Source: Streptomyces cupreus
GTDB taxonomy: Bacteria; Actinomycetota; Actinomycetes; Streptomycetales; Streptomycetaceae
DNA length: 64,000 nucleotides
Direction: 5' to 3'
NCBI RefSeq assembly: GCF_014257025.1
Contig: NZ_JACMSF010000015.1
Coordinates: 94,956 to 158,955 of the forward strand
The translations under genes were made by a program, and so were the position numbers. The notes under the pieces were generated by a model. The model was not told the DNA's origin and ran no database searches. It saw nothing but the letters and a program-made list of their open reading frames with translations. Positions 46,532 to 54,790 of this stretch are shown piece by piece (position 1 is the first letter of the stretch; each line of letters starts with the position of its first letter).

Positions 46532-47368
46532 TCAGGCGACGTCGAAGGTCGCCGGGTCCGGACCGATCCGCCGGTCCTCGTTCAGTGCGCTGATCGCCGC
46601 CAGGTCCTCGTCGTCCAGGCTGAAGTCGAACACGTCGATGTTCTCCCGGATCCGGGACGGCGTGACGGACTTCGGGATCACCACATTGCCGAGCTGGAGG
46701 TGCCAGCGCAGCACGACCTGGGCCGGGGTGCGGTGGTGCTTCTGGGCGATGGCCACGATGGCCGGGACCTCCAGCAGACCCTTGCCCTGGCCGAGCGGCG
46801 ACCAGGCCTCGGTGGCGATGCCCTGCTCCGCGTGGAGCTCACGGGAGACCCGCTGCTGGAGATGCGGGTGCAGCTCGATCTGGTTGACGGCCGGGACGAT
46901 CGACGTCTCGCCGATCAGCCGCCGAAGGTGCTCCGGGAGGAAGTTGGACACGCCGATCGCCTTGACGCGGCCGTCGGTGTGCAGCTTCTCGAACGCCTTG
47001 TAGCTGTCGACGTACTTGTTCCTGGCCGGCAGGGGCCAGTGGATGAGGTACAGGTCGACATAGTCCAGGCCGAGCTTGGCCAGCGACTCGTCGAAGGCGC
47101 GCAGCGTGGTGTCGTACCCCTGGTCGGCGTTCCAGAGCTTGGTGGTGACGAAGACGTCCTGGCGGGGGATGCCGGAGGCGGCGATGGCCTTGCCGGTGCC
47201 CTCCTCATTGCCGTAGATCGCCGCTGTGTCGATGCTGCGGTACCCGGCCTCCAGCGCCGTGCTGACCGCCTGCTCCGCCTCGTCGTCCGGCACCTGCCAG
47301 ACGCCGAAGCCCAGCTGGGGCATCTCGACGCCGTTGTTGAGGATGATCGGGGGGACCTTGCTGCTCAC
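46532..47368 (-). CDS. Aldo/keto reductase, 278 aa
   Basis: AKR signature with Asp47, Tyr52, Lys77 and His110 in GYRSIDTAAIYGNEEGTGKA, VFVTTKLW and YLIHWP. NADPH-binding end IPKSVTPSRIRENIDVFDF is present. It resembles 2,5-diketo-D-gluconate reductase-type enzymes (AKR5). The GTG at 47368 follows AAGGATCAAGAGCTA; a longer form from ATG 47410 has no ribosome site. Substrate unknown. Confidence 0.9.
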   Translation of the reverse strand: MSSKVPPIILNNGVEMPQLGFGVWQVPDDEAEQAVSTALEAGYRSIDTAAIYGNEEGTGKAIAASGIPRQDVFVTTKLWNADQGYDTTLRAFDESLAKLGLDYVDLYLIHWPLPARNKYVDSYKAFEKLHTDGRVKAIGVSNFLPEHLRRLIGETSIVPAVNQIELHPHLQQRVSRELHAEQGIATEAWSPLGQGKGLLEVPAIVAIAQKHHRTPAQVVLRWHLQLGNVVIPKSVTPSRIRENIDVFDFSLDDEDLAAISALNEDRRIGPDPATFDVA

Positions 47369-47519
47369 TAGCTCTTGATCCTTACGGTTGTCGTCAGGTG
47401 GTACTGACATCGTCAACGATCACGGGCCGGGATGCATTCCTGATCACGGAATCCGTACGGATCGCGCCGTCGGACGTGATGGTGAACGTCATGCGCGAAC
47501 GTGAACGACCTCTGAGCCG

Positions 47520-49346
47520 TCAGGCCTGGTACAAGGCCTCCACCTCGCCGGAGTAGGCGTTCTCGATCGCCTTGCGCTTCAGCTTCAACGACGGGGTGAG
47601 CAGGCCGTGTTCCTCGGTGAACGGCTGGGCCAGAATGCGAAACGTACGGATCGACTCGGCCTGTGAGACGAGGGTGTTCGCGGCGACCACCGCACGCCGT
47701 ACCTCCGTCTCCAGGTCGGCGTCGCGCACCAACTGGGCCGGGGACAGCTGCGGTTTGTCCCGCATGTTCAGCCAGTGCTCCACGGCCTCCTGGTCGAGGG
47801 TGACCAGGGCCGCGATGTACGGGCGGTCATTGCCGACGACGATGCACTGGGCGACCAGCGGATGGTCCCGGACCCGCTCCTCCAGCACTCCGGGCGAGAC
47901 GCTCTTGCCGCCCGAGGTCACCAGGATCTCCTTCTTGCGCCCGGTGATGGTGAGATAGCCGTCCTCGTCCAGCGAGCCGAGGTCGCCGGTGGCCAGCCAG
48001 CCGTCGTGCAGGGTCTCGTCGGTGGCCTTCGGGTTGTTGAGATAGCCCTGGAAGACATTGGCGCCGTTCAGCCAGATCTCCCCGTCGTCCGCGATGTGCA
48101 CGGTCATCCCGGGAATCGGCTGCCCGACCGAGCCGTAGCGGGTGCGCTCGGGCGGATTGGCGGTGGCGGCCGCCGTGGACTCGGTCAGGCCGTAGCCCTC
48201 GTAGATGTGCACGCCCGCGCCCGCGAAGAACAGGCCGAGCCGGCGGTCCATCGCCGAGCCGCCGGACATCGCGTGCCGGATCCGGCCGCCCATCGCGGCC
48301 CGCATCTTGCCGTAGACGAGCTTGTCGAAGAGCTGGTGCTGGATCCGCAGACCGGCCGAGGGCCCCGGACCGATCCCCCAGGCCTTGGCCTCCATCGCTT
48401 CCGCGTAGTTCACAGCGACCTCGACGGCCTTCTCGAAGGCGCCGGCCCTGCCCTCCTTCTCGGCCTTGCGGCGGGCGGCGTTGAAGACCTTCTCGAAGAT
48501 GTACGGCACGGCGAGGAAGAAGGTCGGCTTGAAGGCGGCGAGGTCGGGCAACAGGGCGGCGGCGTTCATCTGCGGCTGATGGCCGAAGCGGACGCCCCCA
48601 CGGATCGCGGCGACCTGCACCATACGGCCGAAAACATGGGCGAGCGGCAGGAAGAGCAGGGTCGCCGCCTCGTCGCCCTTCTTCGAGTGGAACACCGGCT
48701 CCCAGCGCTCGATGACCGTGTCCGCCTCGTACATGAAGTTGCCGTGCGTGATGACACAGCCCTTGGGGCGGCCGGTGGTGCCGGAGGTGTAGATGACGGT
48801 CGCGACCGAGTCGGGGGTGACCGCCTGACGGTGCCGGTGCACCACCTCGTCGTCGAGGTGGGCGCCCGCGTCGTACAGCTCCTGGACACAGCCCGCGTCC
48901 AGCTGCCACAGCTCGCGCAGCCGCGGCAGCCGGTCGATGACCGTGGCGATGGTCATCGCGTGGTCCTCGTGCTCGACGATCGCCGCCGAGACCTCCGCGT
49001 CGTACAGCATCCAGAAGCACTGTTCGGCCGAGGAGGTCGGGTAGACCGGCACCACCTGGGCGCCGATGGTCCACAGCGCGTAGTCGAAGAGCGTCCACTC
49101 ATAGCGGGTGCGGGACATGACGGCGACCCGGTCGCCGAACCGGACGCCCCGGGCGAGCAGCCCCTTGGCGAGGGCGAGCACCTCGTCGCGGAACTCGGCG
49201 GAGGTCACGTCCCGCCAGCGGTCGGCCTCGTCCTTGCGGCCGAGTGCCACATGGGCCGGGTTCTCCTGGGCACGCTGGAACACCACGTCGGCCAGTCCGC
49301 CCACCGGCGGTGCCAACGCCAACGGAGGGTTGGTGAACTCGCGCAA
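47520..49346 (-). CDS. Long-chain fatty-acid-CoA ligase, 608 aa
   Basis: AMP-binding core VIYTSGTTGRPKGCVITHGN, GYGLTESTAAATANPPERTR, DGWLATGDLGSLDEDGYLTI and GRKKEILVTSGGKSVSP (catalytic Lys area) fit the FadD15-like acyl-CoA synthetases. It activates long fatty acids with ATP and CoA. Full length. Start is a TTG at 49346 with GGGGAG upstream. Its promoter should lie in the 216 bases before the LysR-type gene's end, which hold a GC-rich inverted repeat near 49,400. Confidence 0.9.
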   Translation of the reverse strand: MREFTNPPLALAPPVGGLADVVFQRAQENPAHVALGRKDEADRWRDVTSAEFRDEVLALAKGLLARGVRFGDRVAVMSRTRYEWTLFDYALWTIGAQVVPVYPTSSAEQCFWMLYDAEVSAAIVEHEDHAMTIATVIDRLPRLRELWQLDAGCVQELYDAGAHLDDEVVHRHRQAVTPDSVATVIYTSGTTGRPKGCVITHGNFMYEADTVIERWEPVFHSKKGDEAATLLFLPLAHVFGRMVQVAAIRGGVRFGHQPQMNAAALLPDLAAFKPTFFLAVPYIFEKVFNAARRKAEKEGRAGAFEKAVEVAVNYAEAMEAKAWGIGPGPSAGLRIQHQLFDKLVYGKMRAAMGGRIRHAMSGGSAMDRRLGLFFAGAGVHIYEGYGLTESTAAATANPPERTRYGSVGQPIPGMTVHIADDGEIWLNGANVFQGYLNNPKATDETLHDGWLATGDLGSLDEDGYLTITGRKKEILVTSGGKSVSPGVLEERVRDHPLVAQCIVVGNDRPYIAALVTLDQEAVEHWLNMRDKPQLSPAQLVRDADLETEVRRAVVAANTLVSQAESIRTFRILAQPFTEEHGLLTPSLKLKRKAIENAYSGEVEALYQA

Positions 49347-49562
49347 TCCCGCTCCCCGCTCCCCGTTCCTCGTGACGCTCAGCGCTGGCCGTGAAAGCTA
49401 CCCCACCCTCCGGCGGGGCGGGAGGGGGTGGAAAACCGGGCGGGGTGCGGGTGCCCTCGTGTCAGTCACTGAAAATGCACTCACATGGGGAAGGGTCGGA
49501 CAGAAAACTGACGGTTGAGTAAGTTTCGGTGCCGTAATCTCCACCGAATCTGTACGACCCAC

Positions 49563-50429
49563 TCAGCGCCGGTGCAGCCGCTCCCCGCCCGCCAGGATCG
49601 CCGCCGCCAGCGCCTCCGCCGCCCCCTGCGCGGCCGTACGCCGCCGACCATGGACCAGGACGAAGTCCACCCGGCCCAGCTCCGGCAGCAGCCCCGACCG
49701 CTCCGGCATCCGTACCAGACCCGGCGGGATCAGCCCCCGAGAGTGCGCCATCACGCCCAGCCCCGCTCGCGCCGCCGCGATCAGGCCGTTGAGGCTGCCG
49801 CTCGTGCATACGATCCGCCAGTCGCGGCCCTGGCGCTCCAGCGCCTCCAGGGCCAGGGCGCGGGTGATGCCCGGTGGCGGAAAGACGATGAGCGGCACCG
49901 GCCGGTCGGGGTCCAGACGCAGCCGCTCCGCTCCGATCCACACCAGCCGGTCGTGCCAGACCAGCTCGCCGCGCGGGTCCTCGGGGCGGCGCTTGGCGAG
50001 GACCAGGTCCAGTTTTCCGGCGGCCAGCTGCTCGTGCAGGGTGCCCGAGAGCTCCACCGTCAGCTCCAGATCGACCTCGGGGTGCTCGTACCGGAAGCCC
50101 TCCAGGATCTCCGGCAGCCGGGTCAGGACGAAGTCCTCCGACGCGCCGAAGCGCAGCCGCCCGCGCAACCGGGTCCCGGTGAAGAAGGCCGACGCCTGTT
50201 CATGGACCTCCAGGATCCGCCGGGCGAAGCCGAGCATCGCCTCGCCGTCCTCGGTCAGCTCCACGGAGTGGGTGTCGCGGGCGAAGAGCTGCCGGCCCGT
50301 CGCGTCCTCCAGGCGCCGTACGTGCTGGCTGACCGTGGACTGCCGCAGCCCGAGCCGCTTGGCGGCCTGGGTGAAGCTCAGGGTCTGGGCCACCGCCAGG
50401 AACGTACGCAGATGGGAAGGGTCGTACAC
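49563..50429 (-). CDS. LysR-family transcriptional regulator, 288 aa
   Basis: Winged HTH MYDPSHLRTFLAVAQTLSFT, QAAKRLGLRQSTVSQHVRRL EDATGRQLF at the N-terminus and an effector-binding domain with LRGRLRFGASEDFVLTRLPE. It is divergent from the transporter gene at 50563 with about 130 bases between, the usual LysR layout, so it probably controls that transporter. GTG start. Confidence 0.9.
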   Translation of the reverse strand: MYDPSHLRTFLAVAQTLSFTQAAKRLGLRQSTVSQHVRRLEDATGRQLFARDTHSVELTEDGEAMLGFARRILEVHEQASAFFTGTRLRGRLRFGASEDFVLTRLPEILEGFRYEHPEVDLELTVELSGTLHEQLAAGKLDLVLAKRRPEDPRGELVWHDRLVWIGAERLRLDPDRPVPLIVFPPPGITRALALEALERQGRDWRIVCTSGSLNGLIAAARAGLGVMAHSRGLIPPGLVRMPERSGLLPELGRVDFVLVHGRRRTAAQGAAEALAAAILAGGERLHRR

Positions 50430-50562
50430 GCCCTCAGGTTATCGCGGAACGTGATGACAGTCAGAGTGGTATGCCGGATTCCCGATCGGCCCGGCGCGGA
50501 GGACGATGGAGAGGGCACGACCGTGCCCGGGAACCGCACGTACAGCGAAGTAGTGGAGCACA

Positions 50563-51651
50563 GTGAAACGCCTGCGATGGCCGCGTTGGATGCCGATCGA
50601 CCCGTTCATCCTGCTGCTGCTCGGGACGGTGGGCCTCGCCGCGCTGCTGCCGGCGCGCGGGACCGGGGCCGAGGTGGCCTCCGGCGCCTCCACGGCCGCC
50701 ATCGCCCTCCTCTTCTTCCTCTACGGCGCCCGCCTCTCCACCCGTGAGGCGCTGGACGGACTGCGCCACTGGCGCCTCCACGTCACCGTCCTGGCCTGCA
50801 CCTTCCTCGTCTTCCCGGTGCTCGGCCTGGCGGCCCGCGGACTCGTCCCGGTGATCCTCACCGACCCCCTCTACCAGGGCCTGCTCTTCCTCACCCTGGT
50901 GCCCTCGACCGTGCAGTCGTCGATCGCGTTCACCTCGATCGCCCGCGGCAACGTGCCCGCCGCGATCTGCGCGGGCTCCTTCTCCTCACTGGTCGGCATC
51001 GTCGCCACCCCGCTGCTCGCGGCGAGCCTGATCGGCGGCAGCGCCGGCGGGTTCTCCGCGGACTCGGTGGTGAAGATCGTGCTGCAACTGCTGGTGCCGT
51101 TCCTGGCCGGACAGGTGCTACGGCGCTGCGGAGTCAGAAGGGGCCGCGCGAAGCGCGTCGAGCAGGGTGGCGGTGGGCGACGGGTGGGCGGCTTCATCGC
51201 CCGGCACAAGAAGGTCCTCGGCCTCGTCGACCGCGGCTCGATCCTGCTGGTCGTCTACACCGCGTTCAGCGAGGGCATGGTCCAGGGCGTCTGGCACCAG
51301 GTCAGCCCCGCCCGGCTGGCCGGACTGCTCGCCGTCGAGGCCGTGCTGCTCGCCGTGATGCTCTCGCTGACCTGGTACGGCGCCAAGGCGCTGCGCTTCG
51401 ACCGCGAGGACAGGATCGCCATCCAGTTCGCCGGCTCCAAGAAGTCCCTCGCCGCCGGACTGCCCATGGCGAGCGTCCTGTTCGGCGCGCACGCCTCGCT
51501 GGCCGTGCTGCCGCTGATGCTCTTCCACCAGATGCAGCTGATGGTCTGCGCGGTGATCGCCAAGCGGCGCTCGCACGACAAGGAGCTCAGCCCTCGGGCG
51601 CCAGCCGCAGACTCACGAATCGCGGTCGGTACAGGGACACGTTCCGGCTGA
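50563..51651 (+). CDS. Bile acid:sodium symporter (BASS/SBF-like) family transporter, 362 aa
   Basis: About ten hydrophobic segments, with the family motifs LLFFLYGARLSTREALDGLR, PSTVQSSIAFTSIARGNVPA and FAGSKKSLAAGLPMASVLF. Members of this branch (YfeH-like) are thought to export or import organic anions with sodium. After segment six, GVRRGRAKRVEQGGGGRRVG is an unusual basic insertion. The C-terminal 65 bases overlap the convergent gene 51587-52810. GTG start preceded by GGAGCACA. Confidence 0.88.
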   Translation: MKRLRWPRWMPIDPFILLLLGTVGLAALLPARGTGAEVASGASTAAIALLFFLYGARLSTREALDGLRHWRLHVTVLACTFLVFPVLGLAARGLVPVILTDPLYQGLLFLTLVPSTVQSSIAFTSIARGNVPAAICAGSFSSLVGIVATPLLAASLIGGSAGGFSADSVVKIVLQLLVPFLAGQVLRRCGVRRGRAKRVEQGGGGRRVGGFIARHKKVLGLVDRGSILLVVYTAFSEGMVQGVWHQVSPARLAGLLAVEAVLLAVMLSLTWYGAKALRFDREDRIAIQFAGSKKSLAAGLPMASVLFGAHASLAVLPLMLFHQMQLMVCAVIAKRRSHDKELSPRAPAADSRIAVGTGTRSG

Positions 51652-52810
51652 GGTTCGCCGCGGCGCCGTTCGTCTCCAGCCAGTTGACGTCGTAGCTGAG
51701 CACCAGCCGCCCGTCCTCGCTCAGTTCGGGATGGGTCTGCGGGTTGTACGCGGCCACCTGGCCGTCGGGCAGGGCGGGGCTGAAGTCCTTGGCCGGGCCG
51801 TGCCAGGGCCCGGTGGGCGAGCAGGACCAATAGGAGGTCACGGTCGTCAGCCCGGCCCCGCCCGCCGCCATCGTGAACAGCACGTAGGTCCGCCCCTCGC
51901 GCACCACCGAGAAGGCGCTGCCCACCCCGGTGCGCCGCTCGTCCCCGAGCACCGCGCGCGGGCGGGCCCCCGCCGCCCACTCCTCGCCGTCCCAGTACTC
52001 CCAGGCGCCCGGATCGGCGAGCCCGCCCTCGGGCACCCGGGCCACATACGCCCGCGAGGCCGGACGGGACACCGCCCGGCCGTCGTCGCCGCCGAAGACG
52101 TACGTCCAGCCGTCCTCCTCGACCAGCGTCGTGCCGAACAGCACGCGCCGGGACGGATCGGCGACGAGCTGCTGGTCGAACACCTTCATCGTCGACTCGA
52201 CGCGCAGATCGGGCAGCGAGACCGTGGCGACCTCGGTGGCGGTGGGCACACCGTAGATCCACGGCGCCTGGCCGCTCGTCCGCACCCACAGCAGCACCCG
52301 CAGCACCTGTTCCGAGGAACCGGGGGAGCGGGGCTCGACACGGGCCGCGACCGGCCAGCGCCACTGGCCCGGCGCGGGGTCGGCGAAGAGCGGCGCGGGG
52401 AGGGTGCTCTCCAACCGGCCGTCCCGCATGACCACGGCCGAGTTGCGCACCATCGGGGCCGTGGTGTCCCGCCAGGCATAGGATTCGCCGACCGGGTTGG
52501 GCGGGGCGTACACCTGGCCCAGATAGGTGTCCGAGAACAGCCACAGCACCCGTCCGTCCGGCAGCCGCACCGAGTGGGTGCCGTCGCCGCCGGTCCAGTC
52601 GTCGGTGCGGGAGGCGTCGTCGCCGTAGCGCGCGAACTCGGAGGTGAGCCGTTCGTCGGCGGACCAGGCCCGGACGGTACGGGGCGAGCAGGCGCCGTCG
52701 CTTTCGTCGTCCTCGGGGAGGGCGGTGAGCAGCACGGCGCCGAGGACCAGGGCCAGCAGCAGGCCGAGCCCCGTTCCCGTCCGGTGTCGTGCTCGTGCGT
52801 CGTCGGGCAC
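51587..52810 (-). CDS. Secreted/membrane-anchored DUF4185-like beta-propeller protein, 407 aa
   Basis: An N-terminal hydrophobic anchor (GLGLLLALVLGAVLLTALPE D) then a five-bladed-propeller-like sequence: DGTHSVRLPDGRVLWLFSDT YLGQ, AVVMRDGRLESTL, GWTYVFGGDDGRAVSRPASR AYVARVP, and RTYVLFTMAAGGAGLTTVTS YWSCSPTGPW, ending with YNPQTHPELSEDGRLVLSYD VNW. The GH43/DUF4185 type fits; a sugar-related role at the cell surface is plausible but not shown. It overlaps the convergent transporter gene. Confidence 0.7.
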   Translation of the reverse strand: MPDDARARHRTGTGLGLLLALVLGAVLLTALPEDDESDGACSPRTVRAWSADERLTSEFARYGDDASRTDDWTGGDGTHSVRLPDGRVLWLFSDTYLGQVYAPPNPVGESYAWRDTTAPMVRNSAVVMRDGRLESTLPAPLFADPAPGQWRWPVAARVEPRSPGSSEQVLRVLLWVRTSGQAPWIYGVPTATEVATVSLPDLRVESTMKVFDQQLVADPSRRVLFGTTLVEEDGWTYVFGGDDGRAVSRPASRAYVARVPEGGLADPGAWEYWDGEEWAAGARPRAVLGDERRTGVGSAFSVVREGRTYVLFTMAAGGAGLTTVTSYWSCSPTGPWHGPAKDFSPALPDGQVAAYNPQTHPELSEDGRLVLSYDVNWLETNGAAANLSRNVSLYRPRFVSLRLAPEG

Positions 52811-52974
52811 GCTCCGGGACGTTAGTGGCAGGGCCGCACCCGGTCCATGGTGCCTCCGAACGCGGCGCGTTCATGGGCCAGGGTGAGATTCACAAACTGA
52901 CGGCAAGAGGCCAACCAAGGGCGCCTGTATCGAGGCGACCGACCCATCAAACACTGAGGCAAGCTGTAGTTGGA

Positions 52975-53010
52975 GGCGCCCAACAAAAACAGCGGGACCC
53001 CTGTTGGCGC
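52975..53010. terminator. Probable terminator after fdhD
   Basis: GGCGCCCAACA (52975-52985) pairs imperfectly with TGTTGGCGC (53002-53010), about 55 bases past the fdhD stop. The rest of 52811-53063 shows no gene. Confidence 0.45.
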
Positions 53011-53063
53011 AGGGGGCGCTCCCCGCCGTCAGGGGCCCCGCCGCCGTGTATCGCGGGGGACCG

Positions 53064-53912
53064 TCAGCCCTGGGTGGCCGCGGCCCGCAGGGCGATACGG
53101 TCCTCGCCCGCGTACACGTTCATGGAGCTGCTCCGGAGGAAGCCCACCAGGGTCAGGCCCGTCTCGGCCGCGAGGTCCACCGCCAGGGAGGACGGGGCCG
53201 ACACCGCCGCCAGTACCGGGATCCCCGCCATCACCGCCTTCTGCGCCAGCTCGAAGGAGGCCCGGCCGGAGACCAGCAGGATCGTGCGGGACAGGGGCAG
53301 ATCGCCGCTCTGGAGCGCGCGCCCGACCAGCTTGTCGACCGCGTTGTGCCGGCCCACGTCCTCCCGTATGTCCAGCAGCTCCCCGTCCTCGGTGAACAGG
53401 GCCGCCGCGTGCAGCCCTCCGGTGCGGTCGAAGACCCGCTGGGCGGCGCGCAGCCGGTCGGGGAGGCTCGCCAGCAGCTCGGGGTCGACACGGACCGGGG
53501 GAGTGTCGGCGATGGGCCAGCGGGCGGTCGTGCGGACGGCGTCGAGGCTCGCTTTGCCGCACAGGCCGCAGGAGGACGTCGTATAGACGTTCCGCTCCAG
53601 GGTGATGTCCGGGATCACCACCCCCGGCGCGGTCTTCACGTCGACCACGTTGTACGTATTGGAACCGTCCACCGTGGCGCCCGCGCAGTACACGATGTTC
53701 TGCAGATCGGCCTGCCCGGCGAGTACCCCCTCGCTGACCAGGAACCCGGCGGCGAGCGCGAAGTCGTCGCCGGGGGTGCGCATGGTGATCGCGAGCGGTT
53801 TGCCGTTCAGCCGGATCTCCAGGGGCTCCTCGGCGACGAGCGTGTCCGGGCGGGTGGAGATCGCCCCGTCCCGGATGCGGATCACCTTGCGTCGTTCCGT
53901 GACTCGTCCCAT
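53064..53912 (-). CDS. fdhD: FdhD sulfurtransferase for formate dehydrogenase, 282 aa
   Basis: VTERRKVIRIRDGAISTRPD T, EEPLEIRLNGKPLAITMRTP GDDFALAAGFLVSEG, the CGLCGK motif in TTSSCGLCGKASLDAV (sulfur-transfer cysteines), and REDVGRHNAVDKLVGRAL are the FdhD landmarks. FdhD carries sulfur to the molybdenum centre of formate dehydrogenase, here encoded by the three genes upstream in the operon. Full length. The ATG at 53912 lies 17 bases after the iron-sulfur gene. Confidence 0.95.
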   Translation of the reverse strand: MGRVTERRKVIRIRDGAISTRPDTLVAEEPLEIRLNGKPLAITMRTPGDDFALAAGFLVSEGVLAGQADLQNIVYCAGATVDGSNTYNVVDVKTAPGVVIPDITLERNVYTTSSCGLCGKASLDAVRTTARWPIADTPPVRVDPELLASLPDRLRAAQRVFDRTGGLHAAALFTEDGELLDIREDVGRHNAVDKLVGRALQSGDLPLSRTILLVSGRASFELAQKAVMAGIPVLAAVSAPSSLAVDLAAETGLTLVGFLRSSSMNVYAGEDRIALRAAATQG

Positions 53913-53929
53913 GTCCCCATCAGCCCCGA

Positions 53930-54790
53930 TCAGTTCCGGTTCTGGACGTGCTGGTAGCCGAAGCGGCCCTTGATGCACAGATTGCCGTGGGTCACCGGAT
54001 TGTCGTGCGGCGAGGTGACCTTCACGATCTCATTGTCCTGCACGTGAAGCGTGAGGTTGCAGCCCACTCCGCAGTACGCGCACACCGTGGTCGTCTCCGT
54101 CTGCGCCGACTCGTCCCAGGTACCCGCCGCCCGCATGTCGAACTCCGACTTGAAGGACAGTGCCCCGGTCGGGCACACCTCGATGCAGTTCCCGCAGTAC
54201 ACACACGCGGAGTCGGTCAGCGGGGCGTCGTGCTCCACGGCGATCCGGGCGTCGAAGCCCCGCCCGGCCACCGAGATCGCGAAGGTGTTCTGCCACTGGT
54301 CGCCACAGGCGTCGACGCACTTGTAGCAGAGGATGCACTTGTCGTAGTCGCGCACATACAGATCGTTGTCGACCTTCGGCTCTTCGTTCAGACGGGCCGC
54401 GTCCGGGCCGAAGCGGTCCGGTTTCGCCTCGTACTCCTTGATCCACTCGGTGACTCGCGGTGTGGTCGACAAGTCGACCGAGGAGGCGAGCAGTTCGAGG
54501 ACGATTCTGCGGCTGTGCCGGGCCCGCTCGGTGTCGGTACGGACCTCCATGCCCGGCTCGGCCTTCCGCGAGCAGGCCGGGACCAGTGTCCGGGATCCCT
54601 CGACCTCCACCACACATACGCGGCAGGCGTTCTTGGGCCGCAGTGTGTCCCCTTCGCACAGGGTCGGGACGTCCTTCCCGGCGGCCCGGCAGGCGTCGAG
54701 GATCGTCGAGCCCTCGGGGGCCCGTACCGGCTCCCCGTCGATCGTGAACTCCAGCAGCCGGCGCGGGATCCCCAGCGGTGTCACGGTCAT
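53930..54790 (-). CDS. Formate dehydrogenase iron-sulfur part: 2Fe-2S, two 4Fe-4S and Mo/W-Fe4S4 domains, 286 aa
   Basis: Domains in order: NuoG-like 2Fe-2S (TILDACRAAGKDVPTLCEGD, NACRVCVVEVEG, C73), His-Cys region ERARHSRRIVLELLASS, two 4Fe-4S motifs CILCYKCVDACGD and CVYCGNCIEVCPTGALSF, and at the end CAYCGVGCNLTLHVQDNEIV plus NLCIKGRFGYQ, which is the first (Fe4S4) domain of molybdopterin formate dehydrogenases. In most organisms these are the N-terminal part of one FdhF/FdsA chain; here they stand alone. The catalytic remainder is encoded at 56793-58712. ATG at 54790, overlapping the NuoEF stop. Confidence 0.9.
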   Translation of the reverse strand: MTVTPLGIPRRLLEFTIDGEPVRAPEGSTILDACRAAGKDVPTLCEGDTLRPKNACRVCVVEVEGSRTLVPACSRKAEPGMEVRTDTERARHSRRIVLELLASSVDLSTTPRVTEWIKEYEAKPDRFGPDAARLNEEPKVDNDLYVRDYDKCILCYKCVDACGDQWQNTFAISVAGRGFDARIAVEHDAPLTDSACVYCGNCIEVCPTGALSFKSEFDMRAAGTWDESAQTETTTVCAYCGVGCNLTLHVQDNEIVKVTSPHDNPVTHGNLCIKGRFGYQHVQNRN

